A stretch of DNA of 64,000 nucleotides from RGIG4079 sp045646905 (GCA_045646905.1 JAZRLP010000017.1:1-64000); one strand, 5' to 3'. Shown: positions 51,596 to 61,023, counted from the first letter of the stretch. Translations and numbers: made by a program. The notes: a model not told the origin generated them from the letters alone.

Positions 51596-52174
51596 ATGGA
51601 ACTCGATGAACTAAAAAATAAATGGAAACAACTTGACGACCACATAAAAAGTCAAGATGAAAAAATACAACGCCTCACCGACCAAGTTATTGCTGGCAAA
51701 GTAAAATCACCACTCACAACCTTGCGCCGTCATTGCCTCATTGGCGCCATCTTTGTGCCTTTTATGCTCCCATTCTTCTTTTGGGCTTATAGTTTTGTGG
51801 GGTTGACTTGTGGCGAATCTCAAAAACTTCTTCTCTACACTTTGACATGGATTTTTGTGGGATTCACCTTCGTGCGCGAACTATATTTTGTGTTTGAGCT
51901 CAAAAAAATCAACATGAGCAAAGCTTCGGCTATTGAATCGCTTAAACGCACCATTAAGTTTCGCCAACATTATAAATGGGGCGTGACTATCGACCTATTT
52001 ATTGGAATCGCCTTCATCGTTGTAGCATTTGCTTCAATGAACGAGCAATTTATGTATGGAGGCATTGTAGGTGGTGTTATCGGTGGCATTGTAGGAGCTA
52101 AAATGTGGCGATTCTATAACCGCACCATCAACAACCTCGAATCGGCCCTCCGCGAATGGAACGAAGACGATTGA
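51596..52174 (+). CDS. Four-helix membrane protein, possible anti-sigma partner
   Basis: A 192-residue protein. The first 40 residues are a hydrophilic coiled coil (ELDELKNKWKQLDDHIKSQD), which could contact the sigma factor. Four hydrophobic helices follow, at about 47-70, 77-97, 128-145 and 147-166, and a charged C-terminus ends ALREWNEDD. It starts 11 bases after the sigma gene. Location and topology suggest an anti-sigma factor, but no zinc-binding HxxxCxxC motif is present, so the claim is weak. It has no other family match that I can name. Confidence 0.65.
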   Translation: MELDELKNKWKQLDDHIKSQDEKIQRLTDQVIAGKVKSPLTTLRRHCLIGAIFVPFMLPFFFWAYSFVGLTCGESQKLLLYTLTWIFVGFTFVRELYFVFELKKINMSKASAIESLKRTIKFRQHYKWGVTIDLFIGIAFIVVAFASMNEQFMYGGIVGGVIGGIVGAKMWRFYNRTINNLESALREWNEDD

Positions 52175-52218
52175 AATAACCCTTAAATTATAGGGGAACT
52201 CCAAAAACGACCAAATTA

Positions 52219-52250
52219 TTTGCTTGGAAAGATTTGTTTTAATACTTTTG
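52219..52250 (+). promoter_or_regulatory. Promoter of the unknown acidic protein gene
   Basis: TTTG (52219-52222), a 20-base spacer and TACTTTTG (52243-52250) match the Bacteroidota consensus, 40 bases before the ATG at 52291. Confidence 0.65.
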
Positions 52251-52290
52251 TGCAAAGTATTTAGATACAAACTTTTAAATCTCTAAAACT

Positions 52291-53103
52291 ATGGGTTGGG
52301 ATGTCGTACAAATTGGATTAAATCATAATTTACCAGTTGAAGATCCTTTTGAAACAGCTAAAGAAGTTGCTAAAAGAATGAATCGCAACATCAAGCTCGG
52401 CTATATGAAGAAGTATGAGTATGATGTGGATAATAATGTTGTATATTATTCCAATGACTTTTCTTTTGTAGAACTCGGGAATTTTGACATAGATGATTCC
52501 AACGAGTATCTGCGAATGGAAGTTCGCGATTATCAGGCTAATCAAATATTAAAAACAGTAGGTATTGATAACATACGCATCGCTGCAACCAAAAATGATG
52601 TAGGGAAAATGCTTCTTAGTGACATAGAAGAGGACCCATATTCATTGTATGAAATAGACGAGGACTCTGAAAATCTCACAATTTGTAAAGAAAATGTAGA
52701 ACTTTGGGTAGATATATTCGGTAGATGGTCTTGTTGGGAAAGAGCATTCCATAGCCAAGATACTCAAGACATAGATTTGCTACATGACTATCGCATAAAG
52801 ATATTTAATCGAGCAAAAATATTCGGTTGCAATGAAGTTGTAATTTGTGCAGACCAAGGTCCAGGGGAACTTATATATAGCAATTTAAATTATTCAGCAG
52901 ATTCGCTAAAAGAATATGCCCGTTCCTATCAATATCTTAGAGATTGTGAGGAAGTTACAAATGATTTTGATATGGAAGATTGGAAAAAGCATGCAAAACA
53001 TATTTCGTTTGCATCCTTCTTTAAAAATGAGGTAGTTTTAAATGAAGGTGATTTTATAGAGGTTATCTTCGACGACTTTAGCGACCTAAAGGAGACTCTT
53101 TAA
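52291..53103 (+). CDS. Acidic protein of unknown function
   Basis: A 270-residue cytoplasmic protein, strongly acidic (many Asp/Glu), with no signal peptide or helix-turn-helix. The start MGWDVVQIGLNHNLPVEDPF looks like a compact alpha/beta domain. Later come WVDIFGRWSCWERAFHSQDT, VVICADQGPGELIYSNLNYS and a C-terminal FKNEVVLNEGDFIEVIFDDF. I cannot place it in a family. Acidic single genes with strong promoters include immunity and antitoxin proteins, but no toxin is adjacent. It is more AT-rich than the sigma genes, suggesting transfer. A hairpin at 53114-53152 follows. Confidence 0.65.
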   Translation: MGWDVVQIGLNHNLPVEDPFETAKEVAKRMNRNIKLGYMKKYEYDVDNNVVYYSNDFSFVELGNFDIDDSNEYLRMEVRDYQANQILKTVGIDNIRIAATKNDVGKMLLSDIEEDPYSLYEIDEDSENLTICKENVELWVDIFGRWSCWERAFHSQDTQDIDLLHDYRIKIFNRAKIFGCNEVVICADQGPGELIYSNLNYSADSLKEYARSYQYLRDCEEVTNDFDMEDWKKHAKHISFASFFKNEVVLNEGDFIEVIFDDFSDLKETL

Positions 53104-53113
53104 TAAAATACCG

Positions 53114-53152
53114 AAAGTGAGATATGATGTTCTGAAAACGCTATCTCACTTT
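53114..53152. terminator. Hairpin overlapping two convergent gene ends
   Basis: AAAGTGAGATA (53114-53124) and TATCTCACTTT (53142-53152) pair perfectly over 11 bases. The 3' half includes the stop codon of the convergent TonB-like gene at 53146, so one hairpin serves both. Confidence 0.7.
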
Positions 53153-53592
53153 TGAGTGTCCTCTTTGGGGAGTTTAAATATAACCGGGAGTACAAACCAA
53201 CTTTGTGTGGGCTTGCCTTCTTTTAAACTTTTTGCCGGAATAAAATTGGGCAATGATTTCACTATTCTCTCGGCCTCTTTGTCGAGAGAGGGATGGCGAC
53301 CTCGAATTATTCTCACCTCGCCTATTGACCCATCGGCGTGAATCTCAAATTGAACAATTACTCGTCCCTCGAAACCCTCGGCAATGGCATCGGAAGGGTA
53401 TTGAATACTCTCTTTTACATACTTAATTAGCGCAGATTCTCCTCCTGGAAATTGTGCTCTGGCTTGATATTCGATATACATATCAGCCGCCTTATCCCGA
53501 CGATACTTAACGGTATCAACCGGTAGCATTTCTTCGGCAACCACATTTAATGCAAACACTAACATCAATATTAATGGCAAAATTCTTTTCAC
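53146..53592 (-). CDS. Short TonB-family energy-transducer-like protein
   Basis: A 148-residue exported protein. The signal peptide ends at NVVAEE. The TonB C-terminal domain covers about 48-145, with FPGGESALIKYVKESIQYPS, EGFEGRVIVQFEIHADGSIG and VRIIRGRHPSLDKEAERIV, ending in WFVLPVIFKLP. It lacks the N-terminal anchor helix and long Pro/Lys spacer of true TonB, so it may be a secreted domain-only relative. The cation antiporter gene is 21 bases upstream, so the two are probably one transcript. Confidence 0.85.
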   Translation of the reverse strand: MKRILPLILMLVFALNVVAEEMLPVDTVKYRRDKAADMYIEYQARAQFPGGESALIKYVKESIQYPSDAIAEGFEGRVIVQFEIHADGSIGEVRIIRGRHPSLDKEAERIVKSLPNFIPAKSLKEGKPTQSWFVLPVIFKLPKEDTQK

Positions 53593-53613
53593 GATTAATT
53601 GTGTTTTGAATGT

Positions 53614-55797
53614 TTACAACTCAATCTTCTTGCGATCTTTGCGTTTTGTGATATTCTTCTTCACTTGCACAAGTTTGCGATAGAGACCGTGGAGTTTAAA
53701 CCACAATGGCGATGGCACAGAGTGAATATCTGACGACATTGGGTCAACAAATGTGTTGATAGGCTCGGCTTGACCAAATTGCTCGGGATAGAGTACAATC
53801 AAGTTGTTGCGAGAGAAATATTTTTGCAAGAAGCCAGGTATGTCGGCCATGTCATTATTGTGCGACACCGACGATTCACGAGCCGATACCAATATAAACA
53901 AGTCGTCATCGAGAATGCGATTAGATAGCAACACAAAGTCTTCCCATTGCTCCACATCGCGATACTCGTGGCGTATGTCGTAGCGACCACGATGATAAAC
54001 ACCTCTAATGAGTGGTTGTGTTTCGGGGTGACAGCAGAAGATCACTTTGCACCCAATTTCGCGAGCGAGATTGCCTATCGCTCTCACCCAACGGCTAAAT
54101 CCTGTCTCAAATTGAGCCATTGGTGGCACTGCAACCACGATGCGTGTCACAGTATTTACAGGGATAAAGCAGCGAGTCATCACCACCATTTGGTTGGTAG
54201 CCTTGAGCAACTGTTCGATTTTTGCACCAAAGAAACTGTCGATAACCGTAGCTTTGCGGTGCATACCTATAATCACATCGGTGATGTCGCGCTCTTCAAT
54301 GGCATTTATCAATCCAGCCACTGTGTTGATGTCATATCGTTCAATAGGAGTCACCTCGGCATCAACGCTCGACGCCGATTTCACTGCAATCTCAAGCGCA
54401 TTGCGGCCAATGGTGCGCGAAGCCACCGAATTGTCGTTGCGCACATGAATGGCATATATATCGGTTTTGCGGCGTGGATTTCGTAGCAATAAAGCCAGTT
54501 CGGTGAGCGATTGAGCGGTGATGGGGTTAGCCACCGGGATGAGGATTTTTGTTTCGCGTTTCGAGTCGCCAGCTTCGGCCGTTCCTTCATCGGTGAGCAT
54601 CTCAATCCTCATTTTCGAGGCAGCGCGAGCAGTTACAATAGGCGCAATGGCACACGACACAAGAATCATGAGCACCGTGCCGTTGAGTATTGTTTCATCC
54701 ATCATGCGACTGCCATCGGGCATCACCATGTTGTAACCTATCGTCACCACGGCAAGCGCTACGGCAGTGTGAGCAGTCGTTAGCCCAAACATCATTTTTC
54801 GTGCCACGCCCTTCATGCCATATATTTTTTGTGCTATCCATGCAGCAATCCATTTGCCTATCACAGCCACAACAATCATATTGGCTGCTACATAAAGTGT
54901 GTTGACATTCGACACCACTTTCACATCAATCATCATGCCCACACCTATCAAGAAGTAGGGGATAAACAATGCATTGCCAAGAAACTCAATGCGACTCATC
55001 AATGGCGATGCGTTGGGCACATATCGGTTCAATACCAGTCCGGCAAAGAAGGCTCCGAGCACAGCTTCGAGCTCAATTATTTGTGCAAACCACGATGCCA
55101 AAAACACCATTGCCATCACAAAGATATATTGAGTCACATTGTCGCTATAGTTTTTGAAAAACCATCGAGTGATGCGTGGATAGGTGTAGAGAATCACTAC
55201 GCAATATATCGCCAACTCAAGCAATAATCGTAGCAAGTCGCCCCAAGCAAACTCGCCTGTGCGATGCACATTCATCGCTCCGGCAAGCACAAGCAACGCA
55301 CCTATGACGGCGATAATCGTACCCACTACGGCAATGAGCACCGCTGGGTTTTTGGTGAGCCCATATCGTGCGACGATAGGGTAGGAGATTAATGTGTGTG
55401 AGGCATACATCGAGGCGAGGAGTATCGAGGTAACCCAACTCATCTTCAAGATATACACACTTGCAAGTGTGCCCACTATCATTGGCAACAAGAATGTGAG
55501 CAACCCAAACACCATCCCTCGCTTGAGGTTGCGCTTGAGGTGAAACATGTCAATCTCAATGCCGGCAAGGAACATGATATAAAGGATCCCCACTTGCCCA
55601 AATAGCTCAAAACTCATGTCGCGAGCAAGCACATTCAACCCATGTGGGCCAATAGCTACACCGGCAACAATCAATCCTATGATATGGGGTATCTTAAACC
55701 TGTTGAGAACAACCGGCGACAGCAAAATTATCACCAATACGATAAAAAATATCAGTACTGGAGAGGTTACAAGTGGTGCTGTGGCGGTTAATATCAT
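53614..55797 (-). CDS. CPA2-type cation/proton antiporter with USP-like tail
   Basis: A 727-residue inner-membrane antiporter. About twelve helices (residues 12-390) include RFKIPHIIGLIVAGVAIGPHG and MFLAGIEIDM, marks of the monovalent-cation:proton CPA2 family (KefB/NhaS-like). A second block has ELEAVLGAFFAGLVLNR, the aspartate-free ion-binding crossover. The C-terminal half (about 420-690) is cytoplasmic and contains two universal-stress-protein-like domains (ILIPVANPITAQSLTELAL, IVVAVPPMAQFETGF) that may bind nucleotides and gate the pump. It handles Na+ or K+ exchange; the ion cannot be told. Confidence 0.9.
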   Translation of the reverse strand: MILTATAPLVTSPVLIFFIVLVIILLSPVVLNRFKIPHIIGLIVAGVAIGPHGLNVLARDMSFELFGQVGILYIMFLAGIEIDMFHLKRNLKRGMVFGLLTFLLPMIVGTLASVYILKMSWVTSILLASMYASHTLISYPIVARYGLTKNPAVLIAVVGTIIAVIGALLVLAGAMNVHRTGEFAWGDLLRLLLELAIYCVVILYTYPRITRWFFKNYSDNVTQYIFVMAMVFLASWFAQIIELEAVLGAFFAGLVLNRYVPNASPLMSRIEFLGNALFIPYFLIGVGMMIDVKVVSNVNTLYVAANMIVVAVIGKWIAAWIAQKIYGMKGVARKMMFGLTTAHTAVALAVVTIGYNMVMPDGSRMMDETILNGTVLMILVSCAIAPIVTARAASKMRIEMLTDEGTAEAGDSKRETKILIPVANPITAQSLTELALLLRNPRRKTDIYAIHVRNDNSVASRTIGRNALEIAVKSASSVDAEVTPIERYDINTVAGLINAIEERDITDVIIGMHRKATVIDSFFGAKIEQLLKATNQMVVMTRCFIPVNTVTRIVVAVPPMAQFETGFSRWVRAIGNLAREIGCKVIFCCHPETQPLIRGVYHRGRYDIRHEYRDVEQWEDFVLLSNRILDDDLFILVSARESSVSHNNDMADIPGFLQKYFSRNNLIVLYPEQFGQAEPINTFVDPMSSDIHSVPSPLWFKLHGLYRKLVQVKKNITKRKDRKKIEL

Positions 55798-55898
55798 GGT
55801 ATTTTAAAGTGTTTTACGAGTTTCTTCTGCAAAATTAATCAATTATTCCTAATAAAGCAAAAATCGATTTATAGTTCATGAAAAAAGGAGAATTTTGT

Positions 55899-56245
55899 TC
55901 ACACGCAAAAGGCGCAAGATAGTTGATAGTTGAAAGTTGAAAATTGAAAGTTATTCTCACGCGGAAAATACGGAAAAGCGCAGAGGGTTTTGGGACAGTT
56001 TTTTGACCACCTCCCGGCTTCGCCGTACTCCTCCTTTTCGGGGAATAGGAGAAGAATTGTAGCCTTGTGGGTGTTCTTTTTTAGACAGAAGGACAGAAGG
56101 AGCAGGTTGTTCTCACGCTGAAAAGCGCGGAAAGCCGCAGAGGTTTAAATTTTCAACACCCTATATCCCTTTCAGCGAATTTCAGCGATATCTGCGTGCA
56201 AATATCAAACTCTGCGAGGTTCTCCTATCCACTTCGTGGCAGGAG
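55899..56245. repeat. Intergenic repeat mosaic, locus B
   Basis: This region holds units shared with 92-515 and 62445-62650: ATTGAAAGTTATTCTCACGC, GACAGAAGGACAGAAGGAGC, TTCTCACGCTGAAAAGCGCG, and ACCACCTCCC followed by CTCCTCCTTTTCGGGGAATA. It shows no coding frame. It lies just before the asparaginase gene end. The first ~100 bases of the gap (55798-55898) are AT-rich noncoding. Confidence 0.75.
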
Positions 56246-56250
56246 AAGAG

Positions 56251-57294
56251 TTATATCGTCATTTCGCCGCAGAGGGTGCGTGAGAGGTATTGGCGCACAT
56301 CGTGAGGTGGGAGGCCGAGGCCGAAGAGGTACATCATCTTGGTGATAGCTGCTTCGCAAGTGATGTCGTGTCCCGAAACCACGCCTGTGTCGGCCAACAT
56401 GTTGCCTGCTGCGTATAAACGCTCATGTACTCCACCGTTCACACATTGGGTGACGTTGAGAATCACTATGCCGCGTTCGACTGCTTCGCGAATGGCTTGT
56501 GTGAACCATGGCGCTGTGGGTGCGTTGCCCGAGCCGAAGGTTTTCAACACGATGCCTTTGATGCCAGGTGTGTTGAGCTGGTGGCGTAGGATGGTCTCGG
56601 TGATGCCTGGGTTGAGGTCGATAAACATCACTGCTGTGTCGATGCCATATTGCACATTGAGTGGGCGTTTGGCTTGCACGCGCCACAATGCTTCTTCGTT
56701 GAAATGAATGTCAAGACCTATCTTGGCCAACGAGGGGTAATTGTTGCTCTTAAACGCATTAAAGTTGTCGGCGCTCATCTTGGTCGAACGGTTGCCACGC
56801 CACAAATAGTTTTCAAAGAGGATAGCTACCTCTTGCACCATAGGATCGCCGTTGGAATCGGTGGCAGCTGCAATTTGTAGCGCCGTGATGAGGTTTTCCT
56901 CGCCGTCGGTGCGCACTTCGCCAATGGGGAGCTGTGAACCGGTGATGATAACCGGTTTGTGAAGGTTCTCAAGCATAAACGACAACGCCGAGGCTGTATA
57001 TGCCATTGTGTCGGTGCCATGGAGCACTACGAAGCCGTCGAAACGGTCGAAGTTTTCTTCGATGTGTCGGGCAATTTCAACCCAGTGTTGGTGTCCCATA
57101 TCGCTCGAGTCGATGGGTGGGTTGAACTGGATGTTGTCGATGTCATAGTCGAGCATCTTGATTTTGGGCACATTGTCGATGAGGTGCGTAAAGTCAAAAG
57201 GCTCCAACGAGTGGGTGAGGGGATTTTCAATCATCCCTATCGTGCCACCTGTGTAAATGATGAGAATATGTGGTTTGCGACCTATGCTTGTCAT
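56251..57294 (-). CDS. ansA: Type I L-asparaginase
   Basis: A 347-residue cytoplasmic enzyme that hydrolyses asparagine to aspartate and ammonia. The first catalytic threonine is in LIIYTGGTIGMIEN, the second threonine/aspartate block in VLHGTDTMAYTASALSF, and a lysine motif near GSQLPIGEVRTDGEEN. The C-terminal domain includes GIVLKTFGSGNAP. The length and lack of a signal peptide fit the type I (cytosolic) form. It starts 26 bases after methionyl-tRNA synthetase ends, so the pair is likely cotranscribed. The 3' end lies next to repeat locus B. Confidence 0.93.
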   Translation of the reverse strand: MTSIGRKPHILIIYTGGTIGMIENPLTHSLEPFDFTHLIDNVPKIKMLDYDIDNIQFNPPIDSSDMGHQHWVEIARHIEENFDRFDGFVVLHGTDTMAYTASALSFMLENLHKPVIITGSQLPIGEVRTDGEENLITALQIAAATDSNGDPMVQEVAILFENYLWRGNRSTKMSADNFNAFKSNNYPSLAKIGLDIHFNEEALWRVQAKRPLNVQYGIDTAVMFIDLNPGITETILRHQLNTPGIKGIVLKTFGSGNAPTAPWFTQAIREAVERGIVILNVTQCVNGGVHERLYAAGNMLADTGVVSGHDITCEAAITKMMYLFGLGLPPHDVRQYLSRTLCGEMTI

Positions 57295-57320
57295 AAATAG
57301 TTATGAGAGAGGAGAATGAA

Positions 57321-59363
57321 TTATTTTACTTGAGCGCCTGGAGCAACAGGACCTGTGGGGCCACACACTACCAACGATCCGTCGGCATTTTCGGCCGAGA
57401 GAATCATACCTTGCGAAAGCACGCCTTTGAGCTTGCGAGGAGCGAAGTTTGACACGAAGCACACTTGTTTGCCTATCAAGTCTTCGGGCGCATAATATTT
57501 TGCGATGCCCGACACGATAGTGCGTTTTTCCATACCATCATTGATGAGGAATTGGAGCAATTTGTCGGCTTTAGGCACTTTTTGGCATTCGAGCACTGTA
57601 CCCACGCGAATGTCGAGCTTCATGAATGTGTCGAAGTCCACATCGGCTTGTTGAGGAGCAGGAGTCCAACTTTTTATCTTGTTATCTTCTTTGGTCTTTT
57701 CAAGACGGTCGATTTGTGCTTGGATAGCGTCATCTTCAATTTTTTCAAAGAGGAGTTCGGCAGGAGCAATTTCGGCACCAGCAGCGAGGATTGATGATGA
57801 GCCGAGCATTTCCCAGTTGAGAGTACCCATGCCGAGCAATTTCACGAGTTTTTCTGACATGAATGGCAAGAATGGCTCAAATGCTATAGCGATGTTGGCG
57901 CATATTTGGAGCGCTACATTGAGGATTGTCTCAACGCGAGCCATATCGGTTTTAGCCAATTTCCAAGGTTCGGTTTCTTGGAGATATTTGTTGCCAAGAC
58001 GAGCAATGTTCATTGCGTCTTTCAATGCTTCGCGGAAGTGGAAGGTGTCGAGGTTGGCGCTCAACGATGCTTTGATTTCGTTGAGTTCGGCAAATGCTGC
58101 GGTGTCAACTTCTTGTAGCTCGCCAGCAGCAGGAACTTTGCCGGCGAAATATTTGTGAGTGAGCACGATAGCACGGTTTACGAAGTTGCCGAGGATAGCC
58201 ACAAGCTCGTTGTTGTTGCGAGCTTGGAAGTCGCGCCAAGTGAAGTCGTTGTCTTTTGTTTCGGGAGCGTTGGCTGTCAACACATAGCGCAACACATCTT
58301 GCTTGCCAGGGAAGTCAACGAGATATTCGTGCAACCACACAGCCCAGTTGCGTGAGGTTGAAATTTTGTCACCTTCAAGGTTGAGGAACTCGTTGGCAGG
58401 CACATTGTCGGGCAACTGGAAGTTGTCGCCATAAGCGCTCAACATTGCAGGGAACACAATGCAGTGGAACACGATGTTGTCCTTACCAATGAAGTTGATG
58501 ATGCGAGTTTCGGGGTCTTTCCAATATGTTTCCCAAGTGTCGGGGAGGAGTTCTTTAGTGTTAGAGATGTAACCGATAGGAGCGTCAAACCACACATAAA
58601 GCACTTTGCCGTCGGCACCTTCAACGGGCACGGGTACACCCCAGTCGAGGTCGCGACTCACGGCGCGTGGTTGCAAGCCCATGTCAATCCACGATTTGCA
58701 TTGGCCATATACATTGGTTTTCCACTCTTTGTGGTCTTCAAGAATCCATTTACTCAAGTGCGATTCCCATTTGTCGAGTGGGAGATACCAGTGTTTGGTT
58801 TCTTTGAGCACGGGAGTGTTGCCTGTGATGGCGCTCTTGGGGTTGATGAGGTCGGTGGCGTTGAGTGATGTGCCACAAGCTTCGCATTGGTCGCCATAGG
58901 CGCGCTCGTTGTGACAGTGAGGGCATTCGCCGGTTACATAACGGTCGGCAAGAAACTGATTGGCTTTCTCATCATAGAGTTGCATTGATGTTTTTTCAAC
59001 AAACTCTCCTTTGTCGTATAGACGGCGGAAAAATTCGCTTGCAGTCTCTTTGTGCATCGCCGATGTAGTGCGCGAATATATATCAAAAGAGATCCCCAAT
59101 CCTTTAAACGATTCTTTGATGATGCCGTGATAACGGTCAACGATATCTTGAGGTGTCACACCTTCGTTTTTAGCTTTGATGGTGATGGGCACACCATGTT
59201 CGTCACTACCACCTATCATCACCACATCTTTACCGCAAAGACGTAGGTAACGAGCATAGATGTCGGCAGGTACATACACACCTGCAAGGTGACCAATGTG
59301 AACAGGACCGTTGGCGTAGGGTAACGCTGTGGTTATGAGGGTTCTTTTGAATTTCTTTTCCAT
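57321..59363 (-). CDS. metG: Methionyl-tRNA synthetase with C-terminal EMAP domain
   Basis: A 680-residue class I synthetase that charges tRNA-Met. The HIGH motif is HIGH in NGPVHIGHLAGVY, and the KMSKS motif is KISTS at about residue 330. A zinc knuckle has four cysteines in CPHCHNERAYGDQCEACG. The C-terminal tRNA-binding domain (from about 575: FDTFMKLDIRVGTVLECQ) is the EMAP/Arc1p type, giving a dimeric enzyme like that of E. coli. A TAATTTTG -7 box lies at 59400-59393. It is the first gene of the metG-ansA pair. Confidence 0.96.
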   Translation of the reverse strand: MEKKFKRTLITTALPYANGPVHIGHLAGVYVPADIYARYLRLCGKDVVMIGGSDEHGVPITIKAKNEGVTPQDIVDRYHGIIKESFKGLGISFDIYSRTTSAMHKETASEFFRRLYDKGEFVEKTSMQLYDEKANQFLADRYVTGECPHCHNERAYGDQCEACGTSLNATDLINPKSAITGNTPVLKETKHWYLPLDKWESHLSKWILEDHKEWKTNVYGQCKSWIDMGLQPRAVSRDLDWGVPVPVEGADGKVLYVWFDAPIGYISNTKELLPDTWETYWKDPETRIINFIGKDNIVFHCIVFPAMLSAYGDNFQLPDNVPANEFLNLEGDKISTSRNWAVWLHEYLVDFPGKQDVLRYVLTANAPETKDNDFTWRDFQARNNNELVAILGNFVNRAIVLTHKYFAGKVPAAGELQEVDTAAFAELNEIKASLSANLDTFHFREALKDAMNIARLGNKYLQETEPWKLAKTDMARVETILNVALQICANIAIAFEPFLPFMSEKLVKLLGMGTLNWEMLGSSSILAAGAEIAPAELLFEKIEDDAIQAQIDRLEKTKEDNKIKSWTPAPQQADVDFDTFMKLDIRVGTVLECQKVPKADKLLQFLINDGMEKRTIVSGIAKYYAPEDLIGKQVCFVSNFAPRKLKGVLSQGMILSAENADGSLVVCGPTGPVAPGAQVK

Positions 59364-59392
59364 TATATATTGAGTTTTTTTATTTCAGACTA

Positions 59393-59400
59393 CAAAATTA
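59393..59400 (-). promoter_or_regulatory. -7 box of metG
   Basis: TAATTTTG on the minus strand fits TAnnTTTG and lies about 30 bases before the metG ATG. No T-box or other riboswitch is seen in the short leader. Confidence 0.5.
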
Positions 59401-59560
59401 CATTAACTTTACGAATTTTCCACAATTTAGACACGAAATCTATGCAAAATCACAGATAATGCACAAAAGAGTGGGGGGATGGGGGATCGTTAATTGAATA
59501 TGATTTTATAATCTTTGTGATTTATAGCGTTTTTTAATTGGATAGAAATTGAAATAATAG

Positions 59561-59568
59561 TATATTTG
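59561..59568 (+). promoter_or_regulatory. -7 box of the AAA ATPase gene
   Basis: TATATTTG fits TAnnTTTG, 41 bases before the ATG at 59609. A four-codon frame (ATG TCT TTG ATA TGA) at 59598-59612 overlaps the start codon, probably by chance. Confidence 0.5.
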
Positions 59569-59608
59569 CAGACAAAAAGTGTGTAAATACACAAAAAATG
59601 TCTTTGAT

Positions 59609-60847
59609 ATGAAATTCGCAAGAGAAAACTACATCGCAAAGTTAAGCCATCTCAAGCATAATGGCTTGATAAAAATAGTGACAGGGTTACGCCGTGTTGG
59701 TAAGTCATATTTGCTATTTAATCTATTTAGGCAACATCTTATGGAGAATGGGGTGCAAGAAAATCATATTATTGAGATTCAGCTCGATTCGTTTGCCCAT
59801 AGAAACTATCGCAAAGCCGAAAAACTATATGAGTTTGTAGCAGACATCGCAAAACAAGATTCGCAAATGTATTATGTAATGATTGACGAAGTGCAGATGC
59901 TTGAAGATTTTGTCGATGTTTTGAATGGTTTTCTTCATATCAGAAACCTTGATGTGTATGTGACCGGAAGTAATGCGAAGTTTCTATCATCAGATATTGT
60001 AACAGAATTTAGAGGGCGAGGAGTTCAGATTCATCTTCAGCCTTTATCATTCAAAGAGATTAAAAGAAATAGCGATGAAGATGTATCTACTTTGTGGCGA
60101 GATTATATCTATTATGGAGGACTCCCAATGGTTGTTTTGGAAAGTGATAAAACTCGCAAATCTGAAATTTTGCAAGAGCTTCTTCATGAAACATATTTGA
60201 ATGATATTAAGAACCGAAACAATATAAAGAATGATGCTGAATTGGAGGAATTATTCAGTCTATTAGCTTCAAATATAGGAGCACTGACTAATCCAAATAA
60301 ATTAGCGAATACATTTGTCAGTGAGAAAAAGGTAAAAATAAGCCATAATACAATTAAGTCTTATATAGATTACTTTATTGATTCATTTTTGATAAATAGA
60401 GCCATTCGCTATGATATTAAAGGCAAAAAATATATTGATACTCCGTTTAAGTATTATTTTGCTGACTTGGGATTGAGAAATGCATTGTTGAATTTTCGAC
60501 AAGTTGAACCTACCCATATAATGGAGAATATTATATACAATCATTTGTTAGGAGAGGGATATAAAGTTGATGTGGGAAGTATTACCCATTATCAAAAAGA
60601 TTCCGACGGCAAAACCACAAGAAGTGTGTTAGAGGTTGACTTTGTTTGTAATAAAGGCAGTGAGCGCCTATATATTCAGTCGGCGTATTCTTTGCCCGAT
60701 GAAGAAAAAATACTCCAAGAACAACGCTCGCTTACACTTACCGATGATTCATTTATGAAGATAATACTCACAACCGATAATATTCCTACTCATACAACCG
60801 ATAATGGCATTGTGATAATGAACGTATTTGAGTATCTTCTCAAATAA
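59609..60847 (+). CDS. AAA ATPase with DUF4143 domain
   Basis: A 412-residue ATPase of the archaeal-type/DUF4143 group. The P-loop is TGLRRVGKSYLL near residue 25-36, the Walker B is VMIDEVQML, and a sensor block YVTGSNAKFLSS follows. The C-terminal DUF4143 part has TIKSYIDYFIDSFLINRAI and a nuclease-like ILEVDF variant (SVLEVDFVCNK), also found in PD-(D/E)xK relatives. Such genes are scattered and mobile in gut Bacteroidota, with no firm function. The ATG at 59609 was chosen because an earlier GTG lies right after the -7 box. The next gene (NADAR) faces it. Confidence 0.88.
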   Translation: MKFARENYIAKLSHLKHNGLIKIVTGLRRVGKSYLLFNLFRQHLMENGVQENHIIEIQLDSFAHRNYRKAEKLYEFVADIAKQDSQMYYVMIDEVQMLEDFVDVLNGFLHIRNLDVYVTGSNAKFLSSDIVTEFRGRGVQIHLQPLSFKEIKRNSDEDVSTLWRDYIYYGGLPMVVLESDKTRKSEILQELLHETYLNDIKNRNNIKNDAELEELFSLLASNIGALTNPNKLANTFVSEKKVKISHNTIKSYIDYFIDSFLINRAIRYDIKGKKYIDTPFKYYFADLGLRNALLNFRQVEPTHIMENIIYNHLLGEGYKVDVGSITHYQKDSDGKTTRSVLEVDFVCNKGSERLYIQSAYSLPDEEKILQEQRSLTLTDDSFMKIILTTDNIPTHTTDNGIVIMNVFEYLLK

Positions 60848-60861
60848 ATGCATTAAGGGGG

Positions 60862-61020
60862 GATGGGAGGGATTATTCTCTTTCCGAGGGTTTCGCTTCG
60901 CTCAACCACTCGGTTATTGCCTCGGCTGAGCCTTGGCGAACTAAAGGTTCATACGCGTTGCTTTCCCGTGCTATCGCACGATTCCAAATCCTTACATCAA
61001 TTAGTCGAAGTTGGAATTTC
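60862..61020. repeat. Intergenic repeat with hairpin-forming ends
   Basis: Between the ATPase and NADAR genes lies a GC-richer stretch. CCGAGG (60886-60891) can pair with CCTCGG (near 60922), and GTGCTATCGCAC near 60969 is a 12-base stem-loop palindrome. In one minus-strand frame it encodes RIWNRAIARESNAYEPL, a peptide I have seen as a spurious repeat product in Bacteroidota annotations. I treat it as noncoding repeat. Confidence 0.5.
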
Positions 61021-61023
61021 CCC

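Noticed and set aside
59598..59612. Four-codon upstream frame as a regulatory leader peptide for the AAA ATPase
   Set aside because: It is too short and generic to distinguish from chance; no attenuator hairpin is visible.
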